A stretch of 64,000 nucleotides of DNA. Source: Enoplolaimus lenunculus (taxonomy: Eukaryota > Nematoda > Enoplea > Enoplida > Thoracostomopsidae). A model generated the notes under the pieces. That model ran no database searches and had not been told where the DNA came from. It was given only the letters and a program-made list of their open reading frames with translations. Within the stretch, counting starts at the first letter, position 1; each line of letters opens with the position of its first letter. Below are positions 57,201 through 58,515 of the stretch, one piece after another. Location of the stretch: contig JASANG010000987.1 in assembly GCA_030248215.1 (NCBI GenBank), positions 1 through 64,000 on the forward strand. Direction: 5' to 3'. A program made the translations under genes and the position numbers.

Positions 57201-57600
57201 AAATAACGGTATTACCGATATTTCTATAACGGAAACCAACAAGAACACGAATCTTCAAATGGAAACGGATATCCGGTTGCTCCCAAGTGTATGGATAATT
57301 TTGCTCAAAAATACAAATTCATAAGATTTTGCCCATTATTCATTCTTATTGAAATTTTAGCCCCCCATAACCGGTGGACCAGTGTTAGGGTCGCAACCTC
57401 CTGTTCCGCAACAACACCCACAACAACCCCAATCATCATCAACACAGCAATCACAGCAACAACAACCACAACAACAACAGCAACAACAAAAACAACAGCA
57501 ACAAAACAGCGATTCTACTTCCGGGTCTGGTCGAAGTAAAAAACATTCAACTTCCGTGTTGCGTAAACAGTTCACGCTAGCGTCGATAAAATTACCTTAA
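9744..57600 (+). CDS. NWD1/NWD2-like: NWD1/NWD2-like NACHT and WD40 repeat protein (25 exons, 5' end not seen)
   Basis: Exons, all with AG before and GT after: 9744-10066, 21946-22045, 22593-22680, 24637-24712, 25627-27765, 28517-28775, 29352-29464, 30254-30314, 30923-31177, 32903-33004, 34442-34576, 35286-35436, 38899-39017, 40171-40294, 42006-42193, 42793-42998, 44156-44308, 45307-45817, 48120-48340, 49922-50223, 51675-51846, 53056-53272, 53844-54308, 56203-56405, 57361-57600. They join without a frame break into about 2,307 residues ending in TAA. Order of parts is DUF4062-like region, P-loop NACHT ATPase, winged-helix-like linker, then a WD40 array, as in animal NWD1 and NWD2, which are intracellular STAND-type NTPases. 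It is several hundred residues longer than the human proteins because of low-complexity inserts. The codon split at 9744 shows that at least one upstream exon is missing. The only weak junction is the left end of exon 30923-31177. Function in this organism is not known. Confidence 0.9.
10381..10529. mobile_element. Family C hAT-type MITE, short
   Basis: GGCCAATTTTACTTTAAGGG to CCCTTAAAGTAACATGGGCC. Only a few AAGCCT-like units remain. Confidence 0.8.
10795..11095. mobile_element. Imperfect long-inverted-repeat MITE
   Basis: TATAGATTTCGACGCGCTGA on the left faces AGCTCGTCGAAATCTATAGG on the right, and inner parts (GTTCAATAGTTATGGCC and GGCCATAACTTTTGAAC) also pair. Family not recognised. Confidence 0.65.
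11281..11535. mobile_element. Family A MITE split by another family A MITE
   Basis: Outer copy begins GGGCCAAGGTCAAGAACAGG and resumes after 11475 with TAAGCCTAAGCC and the usual TTAGTCTAAAGC tail. The interruption is the copy at 11328 to 11475. Confidence 0.8.
11328..11475. mobile_element. Nested family A MITE
   Basis: GGCCCATGTAATGATCAGGA to GTTCTTTACATTGGCC, flanked by CATATTCC and CATATTCT, a 7/8 target duplication inside the older copy. Confidence 0.85.
11536..11745. mobile_element. Family E palindromic MITE
   Basis: CAAGGCAAAAAATAGTGAGT to CACCATTGTTTGCAGTG. The GAGTCAAATTTGACTC core is present. It ends 80 bases from the stop codon of the MFSD2-type gene. Confidence 0.8.
11825..12046 (-). 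CDS. MFSD2: MFSD2 exon 7 with stop codon
   Basis: Residues 480 to 552. [20 protein letters not shown] matches the family end (FKMYPIDEERRR), followed by a Ser/Thr/Asn-rich cytoplasmic tail ending YSGSECSD. Confidence 0.92.
   Translation of the reverse strand, partial: LSLLMVWKYPINERRRRTILEDTKRRMSTMSFTGQRQRSFVQSQANMNGTQISSDTDYDKNTPVFYSGSECSD
11825..19959 (-). CDS. MFSD2: MFSD2-type lysolipid symporter, complete, 7 exons, nested gene
   Basis: Coding exons in order: 19959-19677, 19272-18964, 18444-18229, 16831-16679, 14338-14075, 13266-13055, 12046-11825. They give 552 residues, close to the 540 or so of vertebrate MFSD2A. Markers of the family: the N-terminal [20 protein letters not shown], the loop [20 protein letters not shown], the [11 protein letters not shown] helix, [16 protein letters not shown], and the C-terminal [22 protein letters not shown]2 proteins are 12-helix, sodium-coupled carriers of lysophosphatidylcholine in the plasma membrane. 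All introns but the last are in phase 1. The gene lies entirely within intron 10067 to 21945 of the NWD-like gene, on the opposite strand. Which MFSD2 paralogue it corresponds to cannot be decided here. Confidence 0.93.
12140..12325. mobile_element. Family K MITE, diverged
   Basis: TTATTCACACGTGAAAGTTT on the left, TCTGAATAGGGATTAAG on the right. The pair TTGAAAGAGTTTTCG and CGAAAACTCTTTCGC makes it hairpin-like. Confidence 0.6.
12326..13054. other. MFSD2 intron 6 remainder, unassigned
   Basis: AT-rich intron with no repeat or gene that I recognise. Confidence 0.5.
13055..13266 (-). CDS. MFSD2: MFSD2 exon 6
   Basis: Residues 409 to 479. [20 protein letters not shown] then [20 protein letters not shown], corresponding to the family helix with FFxFFxKxxxGxxxGIS. 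Ends in phase 0 before GTAAAA. Confidence 0.9.
13333..13556. mobile_element. Family G MITE, full length
   Basis: GCCCGCATTCTCAAAAGTAT to ATGCATTTGAGAATATGGGC are terminal inverted repeats of about 45 bases. The inside holds TAACTTTGGAACCAGCGCAT and other G-family motifs. Confidence 0.8.
13563..13733 (-). mobile_element. Family T element, diverged
   Basis: The B-box-like TAGGATTCGAATCTGAGC and the TGGGAGGTGTTTAACATCAA part match the tRNA-like core on the minus strand. Right end ACTCTATGAGACAAGGAGTTAA abuts TTAA. Confidence 0.6.
14075..14338 (-). CDS. MFSD2: MFSD2 exon 5
   Basis: Residues 321 to 408. Two helices, [11 protein letters not shown] loop, then [20 protein letters not shown], the family's highly conserved MLPDV motif. 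Confidence 0.93.
14339..15078. other. MFSD2 intron 4, mostly unassigned
   Basis: No gene seen. 15021 to 15077 is a fragment of family G (TATTCTCAAACGCACGTAG). Confidence 0.45.
15079..15335. mobile_element. Family K MITE
   Basis: Begins AGCCCTATTCACACGTGCAA, internal ACTTGCAGTTGCAACTTAAA, and an inverted GCAATTTGCAGCTGCAAGTT near the right end, which is truncated. Confidence 0.75.
15520..15766. mobile_element. Family A hAT-type MITE
   Basis: GGTCCATGTAAAGATCAGGG to CTATTCTTTACATTGGCC. Flanks AAACTCGG and AAACTCGT give a 7/8 target duplication. Three TTAGGC blocks inside. Confidence 0.85.
15936..16108. mobile_element. Family N GC-rich palindromic element
   Basis: CGTCCGTCACATGACGTCAC facing GTGACAGACAGCGACAGGCG, with CGTCACCGTGCGGTAC in the centre and AGTATAGTGCCACCCTTACG at the right. 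Confidence 0.65.
16170..16611 (+). mobile_element. Family F MITE, plus orientation
   Basis: TACTGTAGTGGCCCGAATAAG to TTATTCGGGTCAATACACT. Internal GAGGTGGGGACTGATATTTA and GGGATAATTGTCATTTATAG mark the family. TA at the outside fits Tc1/mariner-type insertion. Confidence 0.8.
16679..16831 (-). CDS. MFSD2: MFSD2 exon 4
   Basis: Residues 270 to 320. [20 protein letters not shown] then [20 protein letters not shown]. It is 153 bases (a multiple of three, phase 1 both ends), so skipping it would keep frame. Inverted family F MITEs flank it. Confidence 0.88.
17330..17735. repeat. Diverged GGAAACGGAAAC / TTTCCGG repeat
   Basis: AACGGAAACGGAAACAGATA, later TTTTTACCGGAAACGAAAAT. It resembles the CCGGTTCCGG-type MITE family seen at 62929 but is too diverged to delimit. 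Confidence 0.4.
17789..18189 (-). mobile_element. Family F MITE, minus orientation
   Basis: TACTATATTGACCCGAATAT at the left, GGAGAGGCCAAATAAATTTG at the right, the reverse of the copy at 16170. It sits in a fragment of family E (17746 to 17788). Confidence 0.78.
18229..18444 (-). CDS. MFSD2: MFSD2 exon 3
   Basis: Residues 198 to 269. A polar, Ser/Asn-rich extracellular loop, then a helix [20 protein letters not shown] and [10 protein letters not shown], matching the family's GVREQREPYE. The acceptor TTCGTTTCAG is close to a family E MITE. Confidence 0.88.
18475..18691. mobile_element. Family E palindromic MITE
   Basis: CACTGTAAAAATGGGGAGTC to GACTCCCCATTTTTTGCAGTG, with TA on both sides. 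It ends 31 bases from MFSD2 exon 3. Confidence 0.85.
18964..19272 (-). CDS. MFSD2: MFSD2 exon 2
   Basis: Residues 95 to 197. [20 protein letters not shown] is the conserved cytoplasmic loop. [20 protein letters not shown] then [20 protein letters not shown] covers the next helices. Donor GTAAGT. Confidence 0.93.
19359..19629 (+). mobile_element. Family T MITE carrying a tRNA-Gly-like sequence
   Basis: TTAACACCTTTTCACATTGA at one end and TTCATGTGAGAAAGGGTTAA at the other are inverted repeats, each bounded by TTAA. Inside, 19517 to 19575 reads CTCCTATAGCTGAGTGGTGA, then ACGCCTCCCACTCCAGTCAC and GGAGTTCGAATCC: an A-box, a CCTCCCAC anticodon region as in tRNA-Gly, and a B-box. Confidence 0.8.
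19677..19959 (-). CDS. MFSD2: MFSD2 exon 1 with start codon
   Basis: Residues 1 to 94. Starts [20 protein letters not shown], a soluble tail with an ERDPLL acidic dileucine motif, then the [10 protein letters not shown] first helix and [15 protein letters not shown], which matches the family's LFVGRAWDAFTDPLVG. Confidence 0.93.
20026..20104. repeat. Two-copy 46-bp direct repeat
   Basis: CAATTGACCAATCAAATTGA followed by CCAGTGTTACAG, repeated once in tandem just upstream of the MFSD2 start codon. Its role, if any, is unknown. Confidence 0.7.
20347..20491. mobile_element. Family B hAT-type MITE lacking most TTAGGC
   Basis: GGCCATGTATAGAACAGGGC to CCTGTTCTATACATGGGC. The flanks CTACAAAT and CTACAAAT form a perfect 8-bp target duplication. 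Confidence 0.9.
20824..21015. mobile_element. Family A hAT-type MITE
   Basis: GGCCAATGTAAAGAACAGGG to CCCTGATGTTTTACATGGGCC, flanks ATATCTAA and ATATCAAA (7/8). Confidence 0.88.
21315..21482. mobile_element. Family L GC-rich MITE
   Basis: GGCCCGCAGCCAAGGGGGGC to AGCAAGGTGAGCTGGCTACC. Related copies at 33585, 43683 and 50236. Confidence 0.6.
21626..21779. mobile_element. Family C hAT-type MITE
   Basis: GGCCTATGTTAAAGCCGTCC to GCAATAAAAGTAACATTGACC, with internal TTAGGCTTAGGCG. Confidence 0.8.
21946..22045 (+). CDS. NWD1/NWD2-like: NWD-like exon: ALLGDNYG motif
   Basis: Encodes [20 protein letters not shown] and onward to DLDK. This is the family's LLGDKYGYRPLPxxI motif. It follows an intron of 11,879 bases that houses the MFSD2-type gene. 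Confidence 0.9.
22593..22680 (+). CDS. NWD1/NWD2-like: NWD-like exon: YTIDENY motif
   Basis: Encodes [20 protein letters not shown] and LNTTLLEG, matching the family's WYRLDEN motif. The exon keeps frame with both neighbours. Confidence 0.88.
22712..23440. mobile_element. Composite of family G tip and two family H MITEs
   Basis: Starts with the G tip TATTCTCAAATGTGTATAGC, then H: TTGGTGATAGCAAGAGTGGA, GTACAAAATGTACCACCG, and its inverse AAAATGTGCCCAGTTGCACA. A second H follows from about 23090. Small open frames here are not genes. Confidence 0.65.
23804..23919. mobile_element. Family B fragment 1 in minisatellite
   Basis: GGCCATAATAGAGTCAGTTT to CTGTTCTATACATGGGCC. The left tip has lost the GTATAGAACAGGGCCGG part. 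Confidence 0.85.
24129..24243. mobile_element. Family B fragment 2 in minisatellite
   Basis: Shares the same left-tip deletion as the copy at 23804, so it arose by duplication of the array segment, not by a second insertion. Confidence 0.85.
24637..24712 (+). CDS. NWD1/NWD2-like: NWD-like exon
   Basis: Encodes [19 protein letters not shown] and HVPANQ, ending exactly at a codon boundary before GTTAGT. A short helical linker in front of the NACHT exon. Confidence 0.85.
24997..25231. mobile_element. Family A hAT-type MITE
   Basis: GGCCAATGTAAAGAACAGGG to GCCCCTGATGTTTACATGGGA. Flanks AAAAATGT on both sides form an 8-bp target duplication. Two AAGCCT blocks. Confidence 0.88.
25627..27765 (+). 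CDS. NWD1/NWD2-like: NWD-like exon: NACHT-type P-loop ATPase core
   Basis: A 713-residue exon beginning [10 protein letters not shown] after TTCTAG. Walker A is GREGTGKT (from 26446), Walker B is [11 protein letters not shown] (LDD at 26974 to 26982), and FLLTVSS near 27174 looks like a sensor strand. A run of about 20 asparagines (26716 to 26781, AAC/AAT repeats) lies between Walker A and Walker B. Two Ser/Gly/Asn-rich inserts follow. The C-terminal part ([20 protein letters not shown] and on) matches the helical stretch after the ATPase in NWD proteins. NACHT domains bind nucleotide and drive oligomerisation. Confidence 0.93.
26716..26781 (+). repeat. AAC/AAT trinucleotide repeat, poly-Asn in NWD-like protein
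   Basis: Mixed AAC and AAT triplets stay in the coding frame and encode about 20 asparagines. Length is likely variable between individuals. Confidence 0.95.
28329..28452. mobile_element. Family B hAT-type MITE
   Basis: GGCCAATGTATAGAACGTGG to CCTGTTCTATACATGGGCC, flanked by AACATTTT on both sides, a perfect 8-bp target duplication. Confidence 0.9.
28517..28775 (+). CDS. NWD1/NWD2-like: NWD-like exon: winged-helix-like linker
   Basis: Encodes [20 protein letters not shown] then ELLDALSA, matching the family pattern in which a helical segment ends in GLSExELxDxLS, and later [11 protein letters not shown], the counterpart of PPLLWxRIRxDI. Confidence 0.88.
29352..29464 (+). CDS. NWD1/NWD2-like: NWD-like exon
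   Basis: Encodes [20 protein letters not shown] and on to AAERK, matching the family's LLxWxHRxFxEAxxERYL region. Ends on a codon boundary. Confidence 0.85.
29702..29934. mobile_element. Family B hAT-type MITE
   Basis: GGCCGATGTATAAAACAGGG to CCTGTTCTATGCACGGGGCC. Flanks CCTGCACG and CCTGTACG. Repeats TTAGGC interrupted by TTTTGGC. Confidence 0.85.
30049..30226. mobile_element. Family M MITE
   Basis: CAGTGGCGGATCCAGGATCT to CATGGATCCGCCATTG, with a poly-G/poly-C stem. It ends 27 bases before an NWD-like exon. Confidence 0.8.
30254..30314 (+). CDS. NWD1/NWD2-like: NWD-like small exon
   Basis: Encodes [20 protein letters not shown], matching the family's LHxxLADYF position. Acceptor is TTCTTTAG, 27 bases past a family M MITE. 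Confidence 0.7.
30502..30630. mobile_element. Family B fragment
   Basis: ACCAATGTACAGAACAGGGC, then AGTATAAACATATTCCTAA. Right side lost. Confidence 0.6.
30923..31177 (+). CDS. NWD1/NWD2-like: NWD-like exon, left boundary uncertain
   Basis: The right half is sound: [10 protein letters not shown], then [14 protein letters not shown] running into GDTNKLK of the next exon, the family's RKLxELPYHLLxxGDxxxL motif. The left end at 30923 is the only start that keeps frame with 30314, but its acceptor lacks a pyrimidine tract. A better-looking acceptor at 30999 would need an extra unseen exon. Confidence 0.6.
31222..31402. mobile_element. Family B fragment
   Basis: TTAGGC blocks with a good right end CCGGCCCTGTTCTGCACATG. 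Left end lost. Confidence 0.7.
31422..31802. mobile_element. Chimeric B/A hAT-type MITE with 24-bp internal array
   Basis: The left end is type B (GGCCAATGTATAGAACAGAG), the right end type A (TCCTGATCTTTACATGGGC). Between them a 24-bp unit, CCTAAGACTACGCCTAAGCC plus four bases, repeats about nine times. Because 24 is a multiple of three, all frames stay open. Confidence 0.85.
31948..32290. mobile_element. Two abutting family N palindromes
   Basis: First copy 31948 to 32072, second 32066 to 32290. Each begins or ends with TAAGGGTGGCGGTATACTTG or its inverse AGCACAGCGCCACCTTAAGG, with TATCGTACGTAAGTTAAG at the fold. Confidence 0.7.
32506..32832. mobile_element. Family A hAT-type MITE
   Basis: GGTCCATGTAAAGATCTGGG to CTATTCTTTGCATTGGCC, five TTAGGC blocks separated by GAATATGCTCATTC. 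It ends 70 bases before an NWD-like exon. Confidence 0.85.
32903..33004 (+). CDS. NWD1/NWD2-like: NWD-like exon
   Basis: Encodes [20 protein letters not shown] and [14 protein letters not shown], matching the family's LKxEVLCNFEWLxAKL. Acceptor TTTTGCAG, donor GTAAAC. Confidence 0.9.
33174..33478 (-). mobile_element. Family T element with tRNA-Gly-like core
   Basis: On the minus strand: AAGCTCATATAACTGAGTGG (A-box), AATGCCTCCCACACGAGAGA (anticodon region) and a B-box-like CTGGGGATCGAGTC. A 51-bp duplication (ATATATGTTATAAATGTTAA) lies at 33335 to 33435. Confidence 0.7.
33585..33732. mobile_element. Family L GC-rich MITE
   Basis: GCAGGAACGTAGCTAGCACA, a GGGGGGTCAGCTCCCCCC hairpin, and CCACCTTGGCTACGGGCACG. 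Confidence 0.55.
34134..34338. mobile_element. Family B hAT-type MITE
   Basis: GGCCCATGTATAGAACAGGG to CCCTGTTCTATACATGGAC. Flanks CCAGAGCT and CAAGAGCT. Confidence 0.88.
34442..34576 (+). CDS. NWD1/NWD2-like: NWD-like exon
   Basis: Encodes [20 protein letters not shown] and on to VRLRYST. It matches the helical repeat region of NWD proteins just before the WD40 array (family pattern LxLSAxALxxDPxQLxxQLxGRL). Confidence 0.88.
34897..35072. mobile_element. Family N GC-rich palindrome
   Basis: CTAAGGGTGGCGCTGTACTT, CGTCACCATACGATATCGTG, and the inverse GTTCGATACCGCACGGTGAC. Confidence 0.65.
35286..35436 (+). CDS. NWD1/NWD2-like: NWD-like exon before the satellite intron
   Basis: Encodes [20 protein letters not shown], then [13 protein letters not shown]. 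The donor GTAAAG is followed at once by the 115-bp satellite. The last codon is split and is completed at 38899 as Asn. Confidence 0.88.
35441..38210. repeat. 115-bp satellite array, about 24 units, higher-order
   Basis: Each unit contains GAACATCTTTTACATTTTCA, the family G tip TATTCTCAAATGTGTGTAGT, and the family H motif CAAGAGTATGCAACTGGGTT. Up to about 36950 units alternate strictly between an ACAAAAGTC and an ACGAGAGTC form (230-bp dimer). Beyond that nearly all are ACGAGAGTC, and a 460-bp tetramer at 37234 to 37694 is repeated at 37694 to 38154. The array fills an NWD-like intron. Recurrent 76-residue open frames are by-products of the period. Confidence 0.97.
38211..38460. mobile_element. 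Family H remainder after the satellite
   Basis: TGTACTCACAGCGCACGTTG, then AACGCAATGCCCGGTGGTAC, CTCAAGAGTTGCATACTTTT. The satellite probably arose inside this element. Confidence 0.6.
38899..39017 (+). CDS. NWD1/NWD2-like: NWD-like exon: first WD40 strands
   Basis: Acceptor CTATTTCAG, then [20 protein letters not shown] and [18 protein letters not shown]. The pattern [15 protein letters not shown] is a WD40 blade. A nearer AG at 38881 would break the frame. Confidence 0.85.
39050..39340. mobile_element. Family H copy, diverged
   Basis: TCACAAGAGTGTCCAACTGG, GCGCACGGTGCGTTTTTAGC, and an inverted GTGCCATGCACTATCGCGG side. It follows an NWD-like donor site closely. Confidence 0.55.
39535..39960. 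repeat. Diverged AT-rich tandem repeat
   Basis: About 28-bp units on the theme AAAATGCTAAAATATAATTT TTCGCTCA, with many substitutions. Intronic. Confidence 0.7.
40171..40294 (+). CDS. NWD1/NWD2-like: NWD-like exon: WD40 blade
   Basis: [20 protein letters not shown] then [21 protein letters not shown], a classical blade ending in KAWD. Confidence 0.92.
40655..40908. mobile_element. Family D MITE
   Basis: CACTGTAAATTCCAATGAAA to CACTGGAATTTACAGTG. Confidence 0.85.
41216..41571. mobile_element. Family H MITE
   Basis: TGGTCATAGCAAGACTGGAT to ATGCACTCTTGGTCATAG, with ACAAGAGTATGC and AATGTACCCAGTTGCATACT inverted inside. Confidence 0.7.
41572..41985. repeat. About 184-bp tandem duplication of a G fragment
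   Basis: CGCTAACTGGTGATAGGTGC, then TTTAGCCGTTTCAAAATTGT and GTTGTAACGTTCGAACCACT, occur twice nearly identically, followed by a third partial unit that ends at the NWD-like acceptor (42005). Confidence 0.85.
42006..42193 (+). CDS. NWD1/NWD2-like: NWD-like exon: WD40 blades
   Basis: [40 protein letters not shown], then [19 protein letters not shown]. One full blade and the start of the next. Confidence 0.92.
42514..42766. mobile_element. Family D MITE
   Basis: CACTGTAAATTCCAATAAGT to CACTGAAATTTACAATG, 26 bases from an exon. Confidence 0.85.
42793..42998 (+). CDS. NWD1/NWD2-like: NWD-like exon: WD40 blades
   Basis: [20 protein letters not shown], then [20 protein letters not shown]. Acceptor CTATTTTTAG lies 26 bases after a family D MITE. 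Ends on a codon boundary before GTAGGT. Confidence 0.9.
43683..43930. mobile_element. Family L MITE with internal duplication
   Basis: AAAGGGGGCCAGGTGGGCTA, then CAACCTTGCTTGTAAGTCAT and a near copy CAACCTTGCTCCTAAGTCAT, ending AGCAAGGTGAACTGTCTGCG. Confidence 0.55.
44156..44308 (+). CDS. NWD1/NWD2-like: NWD-like exon: WD40 blade
   Basis: [20 protein letters not shown] then [20 protein letters not shown]. In frame on both sides. Confidence 0.88.
44418..44636. mobile_element. Family D MITE
   Basis: CACTGTAAATTCCAGTGACT to CAACTCATTGGAATTTTAAA. Somewhat decayed. Confidence 0.75.
44731..44925. mobile_element. Family D MITE, right end lost
   Basis: TACAGAGTAAATTCTAATGA, GTTAATAACAGTAAACATTA, stops after TCTGAAAGTCCTAAG. 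Confidence 0.7.
45307..45817 (+). CDS. NWD1/NWD2-like: NWD-like exon: WD40 blade with long low-complexity insert
   Basis: Starts [20 protein letters not shown], a WD40 blade, then about 110 residues rich in Ser, Ala, Thr and Lys, including seven threonines in a row from ACA repeats, before [11 protein letters not shown] resumes the next blade. Other open frames here are shadows. Confidence 0.9.
45826..46105. mobile_element. Family K MITE
   Basis: CTTTATTCACACGTGCAAGC to AAACTTGCACTTGTGGATAGG. It begins 8 bases after an NWD-like donor site. Confidence 0.8.
46262..46392. repeat. Strong hairpin, about 57-bp stem
   Basis: TTTTTGCTATATTCGTCGAT, GGTGCACTTGTTTACAGCAG and ACGGTATTTC are mirrored as GAAATACCGTCGATTGCTGT and CACCAATCGACGACTATAGA around a loop of about 9 bases. 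Confidence 0.85.
46715..47647. mobile_element. Half copy of the Foldback-like element
   Basis: Matches the outer half of the right arm at 4150 to 4856: TTCGCGAAGCGTTTTATGTT, a GTCCGTCCGTCT run, about four 180-bp subterminal units, and the end TCAATAAATGTAGTCCCACT ACGACTG. There is no opposing arm. Confidence 0.85.
47651..48090 (+). mobile_element. Family F MITE, full length
   Basis: TACTGTAGTGACCCGATTAA to TATTCGGGTCACTACAGTA, 440 bases. It directly abuts the Foldback-like half copy and ends 29 bases before an NWD-like exon. Confidence 0.88.
48120..48340 (+). CDS. NWD1/NWD2-like: NWD-like exon: WD40 blades
   Basis: [20 protein letters not shown], then [20 protein letters not shown]. Acceptor GAATTTCAG is 29 bases past a family F MITE. 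Confidence 0.9.
48484..48888. mobile_element. MITE with TGGGTTTC inverted ends
   Basis: TGGGTTTCTGAGATCATACT TAAGTA at the left, GTAGGGTTTCCGAAACCCA at the right, with TACTTAAGT motifs mirrored inside. Confidence 0.65.
49333..49772. repeat. 42-bp minisatellite derived from family K
   Basis: About ten units of TTGCAGCTGCAATGTGCAAT then TGCACGTTTTGAATTCAAAAC. The unit consists of K-type TTGCAGCTGCAA motifs. Confidence 0.9.
49773..49912. mobile_element. Family K MITE right part
   Basis: AACTTGCAACTGTAATTTGC to AAATTTGCACGTGTGAATGGG. Together with 49333 to 49772 it forms one expanded K element ending beside an exon. Confidence 0.7.
49922..50223 (+). CDS. NWD1/NWD2-like: NWD-like exon: WD40 blades
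   Basis: [40 protein letters not shown], then [20 protein letters not shown]. The acceptor is about 10 bases from the end of a family K element. Confidence 0.88.
50236..50380. mobile_element. Family L MITE fragment
   Basis: TAGGAGGGGGCAGGAAGATT to GAAGGTGAGCTGGCTACTGC, 12 bases after a donor site. Confidence 0.55.
50430..50588. mobile_element. Family N palindrome
   Basis: TAAGGGTTGCGCTATACTTT on the left, GCGACAAGTATAGCGCATCC on the right, CGGTATCGTACGACAATTAC near the fold. Confidence 0.65.
50599..50902. mobile_element. Family K MITE, full length
   Basis: AAAGCCCTATTCACACGTGC to GCACGTGTGAGTGGGGTTTAT. The inner TTTTTGCAGCAAAAACTTGC is itself a palindrome. Confidence 0.8.
51186..51456 (-). 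mobile_element. Family T MITE with tRNA-Gly-like core
   Basis: TTAACCCTTTCTCTCATGAA to GATGTGCGAAGGGGTTAA, bounded by TTAA. On the minus strand it has TAGCTGAGTGGTGATGG, ACGCCTCCCACTGCAGTCAC and GGAGTTCGAATCCCAGC. About 271 bases, the same size as the copy at 19359. Confidence 0.85.
51675..51846 (+). CDS. NWD1/NWD2-like: NWD-like exon: WD40 blade
   Basis: [20 protein letters not shown] then [14 protein letters not shown], a textbook blade with KIWE. Donor GTAAAT. Confidence 0.93.
52169..52424. mobile_element. Family D MITE
   Basis: CACTGTAAATTTCAGACAGT to CATTGAAATTTACAGTG. Confidence 0.85.
52487..52700. mobile_element. Family G MITE
   Basis: TATATTCAGAAGTGTGTTTA to TGTACATTTTAGAATATGA, with TCTTGTAACTTTCGAACCAG inside. 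Confidence 0.75.
52712..52964. mobile_element. Family D MITE
   Basis: CACTGTAAATTCCAATGAGT to CACTGAAATTTACAGTG, 253 bases. Confidence 0.88.
53056..53272 (+). CDS. NWD1/NWD2-like: NWD-like exon: WD40 blade
   Basis: [40 protein letters not shown], then [16 protein letters not shown]. Complete GH-to-CW blade plus the start of another. Confidence 0.93.
53496..53741. mobile_element. Family A MITE, right tip lost
   Basis: GGCCAATGTAAAGAACTGGG, AAGCCT blocks, TCTAAAGCTTAAGCTTACTC, then broken after TCCACAGG. Confidence 0.8.
53844..54308 (+). CDS. NWD1/NWD2-like: NWD-like exon: last blade and Gln-rich tail
   Basis: [16 protein letters not shown] closes the blade begun in the previous exon. [18 protein letters not shown] looks like a further blade strand. 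From about 54175 the sequence is CAA-rich (glutamine with Asn and His), then basic KKHSSRK. Confidence 0.88.
54357..55365. repeat. 28-bp minisatellite, about 36 units
   Basis: Unit is CAGCTGGCAAGGATCAATAA plus TCCTTTCA. Variant units (AGATGGCAAGGGTCAATAAT and CTGACAATGATCAATAATCT) recur as a group, showing higher-order duplication. GGATCAATAATCC is nearly self-complementary. Intronic in the NWD-like gene. Confidence 0.95.
55366..55740. other. Unassigned intron stretch
   Basis: No repeat or gene recognised. Confidence 0.4.
55741..56186. mobile_element. Family A hAT-type MITE, longest copy
   Basis: GGCCCACGTAAAGATCAGGG to CCGTTGTTTACATTGGCC. It has six TTAGGC blocks separated by GGAATATGCTCATTCTTACG. 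Flanks GAGGTTTT and GATGTTTT. It ends 16 bases before an NWD-like exon. Confidence 0.88.
56203..56405 (+). CDS. NWD1/NWD2-like: NWD-like exon: charged tail
   Basis: [20 protein letters not shown], an acidic GEEDEKD patch, then [20 protein letters not shown]. The acceptor is 16 bases past a family A MITE. Confidence 0.83.
56462..56670. mobile_element. Family G MITE
   Basis: CCCGTATTCTCAAATTTGTA to CACATTTGATAATACCG. Confidence 0.75.
56697..56912. mobile_element. Family G MITE
   Basis: GCCCGTATTCTCAAACATGT to AAGCGTTTGAGAATATGGTCC. Second copy in the same intron, same orientation as judged by the TAACTTTTGAGCCAGTGAAT motif. Confidence 0.8.
57361..57600 (+). CDS. NWD1/NWD2-like: NWD-like last exon, poly-Gln, stop codon
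   Basis: [20 protein letters not shown], a glutamine-rich run (about 57405 to 57505), then [14 protein letters not shown] and TAA at 57598 to 57600. An AATAAA at 58376 to 58381 may be the polyadenylation signal, though a MITE lies between. Confidence 0.85.
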   Translation, partial: PPITGGPVLGSQPPVPQQHPQQPQSSSTQQSQQQQPQQQQQQQKQQQQNSDSTSGSGRSKKHSTSVLRKQFTLASIKLP

Positions 57601-58139
57601 ATTATAGTAATACTGCGGGATTCACGATATAACCGAATCACAACTGGTTCGTGTTTTGTTCCATGTCGATTTGATGTCAACGTTATATTTAAAGCTGTAA
57701 TATCGGGTGAACAGACAAAAATCGAATGTCATATGTCATTGGCTTACAGACCATCTTTGCAGATGCACGAAGTGTAAAAGTGCTCGCATAAAAAGTGATG
57801 TGAAATGACGATGGTTTTACAAGCTGCCATGATTATGACGTAAACTCCGCAAAAACAACTGTAAAAAATGACGAGTATTTTGGCCCATGTACTTGAACCA
57901 GGAAATCTTTGTCGAAGCTATTCATTTCTTTTAAAGTCACTTCACAAAAAAATAATTTTTCTTATACTTACAAGACTTTAATTTAATTGAAAAATTGGAA
58001 TTTATAATAGTATTTATTGAATTTGAAACCCGCAGTTCAAATCTAAAGTTTCCAATTTCACCAGCATGGTACACATATCGTGTTCTTGTGGATGATGTAT
58101 AATCGCAGTGACGGAAAATCTAAAACTGTAAATAATCTA
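57601..58139. other. NWD-like 3' flank
   Basis: Probable 3' untranslated region, AT-rich. No clear AATAAA before the E MITE. The nearest is at 58376 to 58381. Confidence 0.45.
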
Positions 58140-58347
58140 CACTGCAAAAAATGTTGAGTCAAATTGACTCTCTCCAAAATATGCTCTATGGTACAACACA
58201 AACTGAGTCCAATTCGTCTCCGCCAGAGTCACACGTACGACTCGCGATTCAAATCTGATTCTGGCTGAGTCAAATTTGACTCAGTTTTTGTAGTTCCGCA
58301 AAGCCAATTTCGGAGAGAGTCAATTTGACTAAACATTTTTTGCAGTG
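58140..58347. mobile_element. Family E palindromic MITE
   Basis: CACTGCAAAAAATGTTGAGT to AAACATTTTTTGCAGTG, TA on both sides. Confidence 0.85.
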
Positions 58348-58515
58348 TAAAAAATTTATTTATACTTTAGTCTTCAATAAAACGATAACTAACTGTGTTA
58401 AAATATATTTTCAAATTCCGAAATTTCTTTTCATCTTGACTAAACGTTTTTAAACTGAACGGATTTGAAAACCTTGTCGTTCAATGACATTTTTTCTCAA
58501 TTTTGAGTAATTTTC

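Noticed and set aside
57357-57575. Cysteine-rich open frame on the minus strand
   Set aside because: Antisense shadow of the CAA (poly-Gln) tract in the last NWD-like exon.
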